Source: Nissolia schottii (taxonomy: Eukaryota > Streptophyta > Magnoliopsida > Fabales > Fabaceae). Taken from it: DNA of 64,000 bases. The translations under genes and the position numbers were made by a program. The DNA lies in NCBI GenBank assembly GCA_003254905.1, contig QANU01031579.1:250193-314192 (forward strand), written 5' to 3'. Below, piece after piece: positions 57,991 to 64,000 of the stretch (position 1 is its first letter; each line of letters begins with the position of its first letter). The notes under the pieces were generated by a model. It did no database searches. It had not been told where the DNA came from and was given only the letters and a program-made list of their open reading frames with translations.

Positions 57991-60900
57991 AGGTCTTTTT
58001 ATTGGCGGCAACGGAGGGAAGAGAAGCGTAGGGAACAAAGGCGGTCCCAATAGTAACAAGAATGGGCGCGTATGCTTGGCTTGTGACATGGATGCTATGT
58101 TCTCCGCTGTGTTTTCCGGAGATCGTGCTCCTTATAGCCCCGCAAAGTTCTTATACAGGTGCTTATAGAGCCTAAGCTTGCATTCTGAATTGTATTTAGG
58201 GTTTTTTATTTTTATTTTTTTGGGTTGTATATTGATTTTTGTTGTGTAAGTTGTGAAATAATAAATGTCCTTATGGCGGATTGGTATTTTGATTTGGGTA
58301 TTTGATCCGTTAAAGTCAGTCTAATGTAGAAAGTTTTTTGCTTTGATTTGTTGATGTTATGTTTCAGTTGGTGGCAACATGCGGCAAACCTTGCCAGTTA
58401 TGAGCAACAGGACGCGCATGAGTTTTTCATTTCCATGCTTGATGGAATCCATGAGAAGGTGGAGAAGGATCGCCGCAAGCCGCATAGTGAAGGTAATAGT
58501 TTCTCATGTGCACCTTCTTGGAAGTGTTTACTACTTTATGTATAACAAACATTATAATGATGTTTTTTGTCAGATCTGCTGTCAGATATGCAAGTTTTAG
58601 TATGAAATTGGCTATGAAACATGTGACCTAGACATGTTGCATTTTTAGAAATGATATATGGTACAGAAGATTTGGTATGAAATCGGTTATGAATCATGTG
58701 ACGTAAACATGCTGCATTTTTGGTCCGTTTAATTTGGAAATCAAGATGGAGTAAACGATAAAAAAAGGGTTCCATGTCATTTTGTCAACTTCAAACGAGT
58801 TTTGTTTGTATAAAGATCATTTTCCGTTTTCTTTTTTTTCTGGGGAGAGTTAGGGGATTAGGTTTGAGTTTTGTGGCATGAAGGAGATTATTATTTTATC
58901 TTCTGTAATAATTTCTTTCTTAACCAGAAGTCCGAAAATAAAAATAAAATTAAAGCTAAAACTTAAGGTATGTTGAAATTCCTTAACTCGAACTTTACTG
59001 CTAGAATTAGAATCTGTAAAATTCTAATGGCTCATAAACAGTTTATTCACATCAGCCTAAAATGGAATATCCGCGACTTTTGTTTTCTCATTGCGGTGTA
59101 TGGGTCGCCACTTTCAGGTACTAGAATGGAGTTATGGGAGGGACAGTTAGAAATAGCAACAGAAGTAAATAATGCTTGGTGTATAGAAGTTATGGAAGGA
59201 TTTAGGTCTCTTGCTTGTTGCACTAGGAGTTGACAATCGCTCAAACAATTAGGGTTAATTTGTCAACCACGACCTTCTTGTGTGATGGTGTTAGCTGCTA
59301 CACTCCAGTGTATCCCAGTAAGTCAATTTTGCCTTAGCCTGTTCAATTAATCATATAGGAGATTCTAGATCAAATCATGCTAATGTTAACTCCACCTTTT
59401 TCCATGTTTAGGTTCTAATTAAACAAGGCTTGCCCTATCTTGGAGAGAAGGTTGCATTAGTTTTCTGGCCACCAACAATGTGTTAGAACCCTGTGAGTTT
59501 TCCTGCAGTTATGCTTCATTGCAAGTTCTATGTCCTTCTTACTGTCAATTAGGAGAACATAAATTTAGGAGTTCATCGTTGTAGTATACAACCAGTTACC
59601 AGTCCCCTGTTTAAGAAGCATGTGTTTTGGATTGGACCCCTGCATCTTGGAGGGAGCCTAGGGAATAATTTAGTCTAACATTTTCTGATTGAGCAATGCT
59701 TTGTGGTGCGAAAAACTACTGTGCAAAAGTTGACATAAAGGCATTCAACGAATCCATTGTATAACTACTCATGGAAAGCTTAAATATGTGTGCGCACACT
59801 TAATAAAAAGTTGTGCCATATAACTTTTTCTGTTTCTGATTTTAACTGTGACTAGCAAAGTCATCCCATACATAACTTTAGAGGCTATAAGATGTGAATT
59901 TTCGTTGGACCAATAGAACATTTAGATATAGTGAGTATTCATGCTTGTGATGTTGCAATATAAAGACAAGTTCTGATGGTAGTGAAATTTTACTTTGGAA
60001 ATGTCGAAATCGTCAAGCGAGACTCTTGATCCTGTGTGGTTCCTCATCTCTCCTACCTGTTATTATCCTTATTTCTGAAAATATGATGAAAAGGAACTCT
60101 GAACGCATTTCTGGGTAATTTAAATTTCAGAGGAAGTGTGTTTTTTATAATACTTGATTTTCCAGAAGTTTATTTATCCTTCGATGAATTTATTTGCTAT
60201 TTTATTTGTATGCTAAAAGAATTTAATAAAATTGCTGGAATGTAAAAAGATTTCCAATGGTAGGTTTGCTATTAAACTGACATCATTTGATTAAGATAAC
60301 CAAACAATTTTGTGATCTAATTTCATTGAAATTGCAGGCAGTGGTGACTGTTGTATTGCTCATAGGGTATTCTCTGGTATTCTACGATCAGATGTTATGT
60401 GTATGGCGTGTGGTTTCACATCAACAACTTATGACCCATGCATAGACATCTCACTCGACTTGGAGCCGAATCAAGGGGGTTTTACCAAGGCGGCGGCTGC
60501 CGTGACATCCAATCATTCTTGCAATGGTGAGGCTGATTGCAGGAATTCAAGCCAAAACTGCGGGACCTCTACCCTGATGGGGTGCTTGGAGAGATTCACA
60601 AGAGCAGAGAGATTGGGGTCAGACCAAAAGTTTTTGTGCCAGCAGTGTCAGGTGAGGCGGGAAACTCTCAAGCAAATGTCCATAAGGAAGCTTCCCCTTG
60701 TTTCTTGCTTCCATATTAAAAGATTTGAGCACTCTTCAACGAGAAAGATGTCGAGGAAGGTGGACCGCTAGCTGCAGTTCCCCTTCTCGCTGGACATGTC
60801 GCCCTATCTCTCGTCATCAATCTTAAGGAATCGGTTTGGGAACAGAGTCTTTCCCTTTGATGGGGAGGAGGCCGATGCTTCAAATGAGTTGTCTTCTGAG

Positions 60901-61113
60901 TTTGAATTGTTTGCTGTCGTCACTCACTCTGGTAAGCTAGATGCTGGCCTTTATGTAACTTATCTGCGATTAAGCAGTCAGTGGTACAAGTGCGACGATG
61001 CTTGGATTACTCAAGTTGATGAGAACATTGTGAGGGCTGCCCAGGGTTACATGATGTTCTATGTACAGAAGATGCTTTACTATAAAGCAACAGATAAACA
61101 GGTTGCCTCATAA
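57991..61113 (+). pseudogene. Ubiquitin-specific protease fragment, UBP22-like, lacking the catalytic Cys exon
   Basis: Three exons with GT-AG introns. 57991-58158: RVCLACDMDAMFSAVFSGD, then RAPYSPAKFLY. 58368-58492: SWWQHAANLASYEQQDAHEF, then FISMLDGIHEKVE. 60338-61113: VMCMACGFTSTTYDPCIDIS, the zinc-binding pair CQQCQ, RKLPLVSCFHIKRFEHS, MSPYLSSSILRNRFGNRVF and WYKCDDAWITQVDENIV. The order matches Arabidopsis UBP22, the SAGA-type histone H2B deubiquitinase. The 5' exon with the catalytic Cys box is absent. The catalytic His is changed (GLYVTY for GHYVTY), and an in-frame TAG stands at 60769 (VDR-stop-LQFPFSLD). It cannot be an active protease. Introns show genomic capture rather than retroposition. 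It lies antisense within the P450 intron. Confidence 0.9.
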
Positions 61114-62118
61114 TTTCACAAGTGATGGTCAAACTCATTGGTATGCCATCTATACATGACGAAAAAAAAGAAAAAAAAAAGGAAAAATTTCTTCCCTTCA
61201 CAACTAGCAGCAATCTGTATCAGTTCTAGATGAGTTGAGAGTTAATTTATACTTTCAAGTTGGACAAGTAACGAGCCAGAGTTTTTGAGGCTCTCCAACT
61301 TTTTGGAAAATTGTTTCTTAATTTATCCATGTGTTTGTCAATGACCTCTAGGTAGAATTTATCCAACTCCTTAAAAGTCCAATCAAGACATGCACGTAGT
61401 CCCATTATTCTATCGATCCAATCCAAGAAAGGAATATAAGCCGAAACAAAGAAGCTGGTCATCATGGCTTGACACTCATTGAGCAACCCATGAATCTACT
61501 CTTTTCAACTCCCTCATCTTCATCCCTTCTCCCAAAAGCAATCCTACATATAGTAGTGACTGTAATAGACATAAATGTCTCATTCAAATTTATAACTTTT
61601 GAAGATGAGGCATGCCTAGATATTCTTTTGATCAATTGCTTGGCCTCAAATTGTCTTATTGGAGAAAACCTAGAGACACGCCTAGTGGTAAGGACATGTA
61701 CGACGCATAATTTTCTGATTTCTCTCCAATAAGCACTATATGGAGAAAATATAATCTCTTTCCCATTATAGGACAACTTTTGTTGGCCAAGTAATTTGGG
61801 CCTTCCACAAAACTCAAGGTCATGGGTTTTCATGATTTATTTGGCCAATTTAGGTGAGGAAACAACAATTGCAGGCCTTAAACGAAGTTGGAGGGAGAAT
61901 ATAGGCCCAAATTTCTGTGAGAATTGCCATAGCTGAAGGTGAAGAACAGAATTATTCAGCTGGAAAATGTTCCCTACTATGGGAAGGCCTCTAGGACCAG
62001 GTGGAAAGGCTAATTGGTTCTTGAAGGTTTTGTGTTTTTGGAAGAATAAGAAGAACAAGATCAACATAAGAAGAGTAGTTAGGAATAGAATTAGGAGAAG
62101 TGTTGATGATGACTCCAT

Positions 62119-62370
62119 TGTCTTCCTGTGATGCAACTATGATGAGGAAGAGAACGTGCCCTTCAAGTTGTACTAACACTTATTTCCTAGAACGATGAAA
62201 CATAACTTCCTTAATTCCCTTTCAATGCATATGACTTTATATGTGTGTGTATATATATATTTATTGTTGGTAATTAATGACTAAAATCATATTTAAGTCA
62301 AAGTTTGATTATAGATTAAATTAGAAAAAGTCTGTGTACAATAAAATGGGTGTCAATGTACCACCAACAT
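62119..62370. other. Promoter side of the P450 pseudogene, no further gene
   Basis: Short AT-rich region with a tgtgtgtgtatatatatat tract near 62240, which could be the old P450 promoter (minus strand). Confidence 0.35.
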
Positions 62371-62960
62371 AATATTATACGTAAAAATACTTATAATTAA
62401 TGGGCAAGGGAGTAGTTATTTTATTAATAGTCGACTAATGTGCATTTAAAACAATGGTGGTTGTCCGTTGATACAATATTTAGTGTGCACGTAACACGAC
62501 TCATTAATTTTAATCCAACAAATATGCGTATTATCATTACAATTAACCCAACAAACACATGAAATAAATTAATACAATACTGAATTTTTCTATTGTAGCA
62601 CAACACTCAATAATCATTTGAACAAATTAAAATGAATAAAATAAATGGAACTAATCAAACATGATATTATACGTAAAATTAATACTCATAACTAGTGGGC
62701 AAGTAAGGAGCAATTATTTTATTAGTAGTAGACTAAAGTGCATTTAAAACAGTGATTACTGTACGTTGATACAATATTTAGTGTACACGTAGCACGACTC
62801 ATTAATTTTAATCCAACAAATATGCGTATTATCATTACAATTAATCCAACAAACCAATGAAATAAATTAATACATATTGAATTTCCTACTGTATTTGCTA
62901 GTACAACACTCAATAATTTGAACAAATTACAACGAATAAAATAAATGGAACTAATCAAAC
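62371..62960 (-). repeat. Tandem duplication (about 290 bp, two copies) of the pectinesterase 3' flank
   Basis: 62371-62660 and 62661-62960 are near-identical direct copies ('tgcatttaaaaca', 'acgactcattaattttaat', 'ccaacaaatatgcgtattat', 'ggaactaatcaaac'). Each ends with the sequence that adjoins the pectinesterase stop region, and a shorter version lies at 43170-43298. The two small minus-strand frames here are shadows of this repeat. Confidence 0.85.
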
Positions 62961-62988
62961 AATTCTAACGGATACACATACATAATAC

Positions 62989-64000
62989 TTAGAGAGCAGA
63001 CGTGAATGGGACTTTGGTGGCAGGCAACCATGAGTTTCCAGCAATGAAGTTTGCAACAGTGAATTTGGAGGCTTCGGAAGGTGAGGTTATAACATGATAA
63101 CCACGCCACTTAACCCGATTTGCAGTGGAAGAACCAGGACCTGTGTTCATGTACTCTCCATAATAAAGAGTATTTAAGGCAAAGTTACCGCTCCATTCCA
63201 ACCAACCCGCCGGGTTGATCAAACTATCAAGAGAAGTTTTCATGAAAACAGTACGAGAATATTGCTTCCAAGGCCTTCCAAGATAAGTCTTAACAGAGTT
63301 TTGAACTGGTTTCAAATCTGAGGCCGCTGTAACCTTAGAATTGTGAATGGAAATACCAGTATTTTGGTTTGGGTCTGTCCTACCTTGAGCTGTGATTGTG
63401 TTGACTTTGTTTGGAGGGTTTCTTGCAAAGATGTTGCAGTTTTGAAACACCGCGGCAGCATTACCAAATATGAAGTCAACGGTGCCATAGATGTTACATT
63501 CCCTATAGAATTGTCTCTCTGAGTGGACATATAGTGTGTCTTGATAGCCTTCAAAGCTGCACCTGAAAAATACGGATAAGTCTGATCCAGAACGCAATGC
63601 AACAGCCTGGTGGTTTTGTGCACCAGCAGTGTTCCTAAATGTGATATCTTGAGCAATGAATCCATCACCCACAGCAGCTGCAAAATTTCATTCATAGTTA
63701 GTTAGATATGATTATTTGTATCTTTCATTTTTCTTTTATAACTTCTTTCTTGTGAATTGCTAAAGAAGAAAAATAATGTCGTTACATAATTAGAATGAAA
63801 AACTTACCAACAGTGGCTGATCGAAATGTAGTGGTGCCCCCTCCAACACTTTTACTACCGGTGATTATGGTCTTTCCAATGCCATCTCCTACCAACATGA
63901 TATTCTTCGCTTTTATCTCCACTTGCTCATTGTATACCCCTGCCTTCACGTGTATCACATATCTTCCATTGCTATTCTTTGGAGCAGCATTTATGGCTGC
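62989..64000 (-). CDS. Pectinesterase (pectin methylesterase), catalytic domain, 5' part beyond the window
   Basis: Complement of 63808-64000 and 62989-63677, with a 130-bp GT-AG intron at the usual late position in the family. It hydrolyses methyl esters of homogalacturonan in the cell wall. Upstream exon: [19 protein letters not shown], then [20 protein letters not shown] and [18 protein letters not shown]. Last exon: [56 protein letters not shown] (both catalytic Asp present), then [13 protein letters not shown] (Arg of GRPW present) and the WLEWSG and [13 protein letters not shown] blocks. It ends FTSAL before a TAA. All active-site motifs are intact, so this is probably the functional copy. 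The signal/pro-region and start lie past 64000. Confidence 0.93.

Larger units (their letters stand above)
56841..62118 (-). pseudogene. Cytochrome P450 pseudogene, CYP83-like, in two exons
   Basis: Exon 1 lies at about 62118-61247: an N-terminal membrane anchor (LLLILFLTTLLMLILFFLFF), PPGPRGLPIVGN, then THDLEFCGRPKLLG, FSPYSAYWREIRKLCV and ISRHASSSKVINLNE. Exon 2 lies at 57317-56841: I-helix AAIDTTSATLVSTM, KEIFRL (the ExxR motif), SRETNEKCIIDGYEIPAKT, and the haem loop. It is dead. There is an in-frame stop near 61838, a frame change near 61490, a degraded exon 1 end, the haem-ligand Cys is replaced (FGAGCRIWPG for FGAGRRICPG), and the last about 40 residues are missing. Live relatives (legume CYP83D-type, ER-bound monooxygenases) have one intron here. 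In this copy the 3.9-kb intron contains a CACTA end and an antisense UBP fragment. Confidence 0.9.

Noticed and set aside
57991-61113. UBP sequence as an active deubiquitinase gene
   Set aside because: The exon with the catalytic Cys is absent, the catalytic His is replaced by Leu and there is an in-frame stop.

Overview
The window is plant nuclear DNA: AT-rich and intron-bearing, with three R2R3-MYB genes, pectinesterase, P450 and ubiquitin-protease sequences, and dense nested transposons (copia and gypsy LTR elements, MULE, CACTA, hAT, Stowaway-like and foldback elements, a SINE). The P450 resembles the legume CYP83D group, and several repeats (those with 'TTTTAGTCCCTGT' type ends, and a MULE carrying a plant mobile domain) are common in papilionoid legumes. 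I therefore suggest a Phaseoleae-type legume, perhaps soybean or a relative; this is inference from memory. Single N bases stand at 8290 and 33978.

Layout. 1-5.6 kb is nested LTR-element debris: a copia gag/pol running off the left edge, a CACTA end, an older copia fossil split by a solo LTR, and another copia fossil. 5.6-11.2 kb is AT-rich and holds a 1.1-kb foldback element and a MITE. 11.4-39.4 kb is a spaced cluster of three same-strand R2R3-MYB genes (11443-12546, 25810-27799, 38054-39399) plus a decayed fourth copy of a first exon (18390). All three genes have identical intron positions, 133- and 130-bp first and second exons, and a shared C-terminal WTEP motif, so the cluster arose by tandem duplication. 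Between them lie a Stowaway-like element, a 3.9-kb MULE with a 9-bp target duplication, a SINE-derived duplication, CACTA-like sequence, and a gypsy fossil with an hAT element inserted in it.

39.9-41.9 kb carries LTR remnants. From 43.3 kb to the right edge is a second duplicated block on the minus strand: a dead pectinesterase copy (43.3-44.8 kb), a dead CYP83-like P450 (56.8-62.1 kb) with a fragment of a UBP22-like ubiquitin protease lying antisense in its intron, and an apparently intact pectinesterase (62989 to the window edge). Between the dead pectinesterase and the P450 lies an 11.6-kb block that is really about 5.2 kb of satellite. It has a dimeric short unit and a higher-order period near 2.97 kb. 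A very young, whole-looking copia element (45316-50332, LTRs identical by eye) and a 1.4-kb solo LTR (53465-54889) have inserted into it. Each satellite period preserves the empty site of the insertion found in the other.

The likely functional host genes are the three MYBs and the right-hand pectinesterase. I see no operon-like or defence-like system. The most distinctive structures are the higher-order satellite with its reciprocal empty sites, the MULE in which a mudrA start faces an opposed plant-mobile-domain gene, and the UBP fragment nested in the P450 intron.
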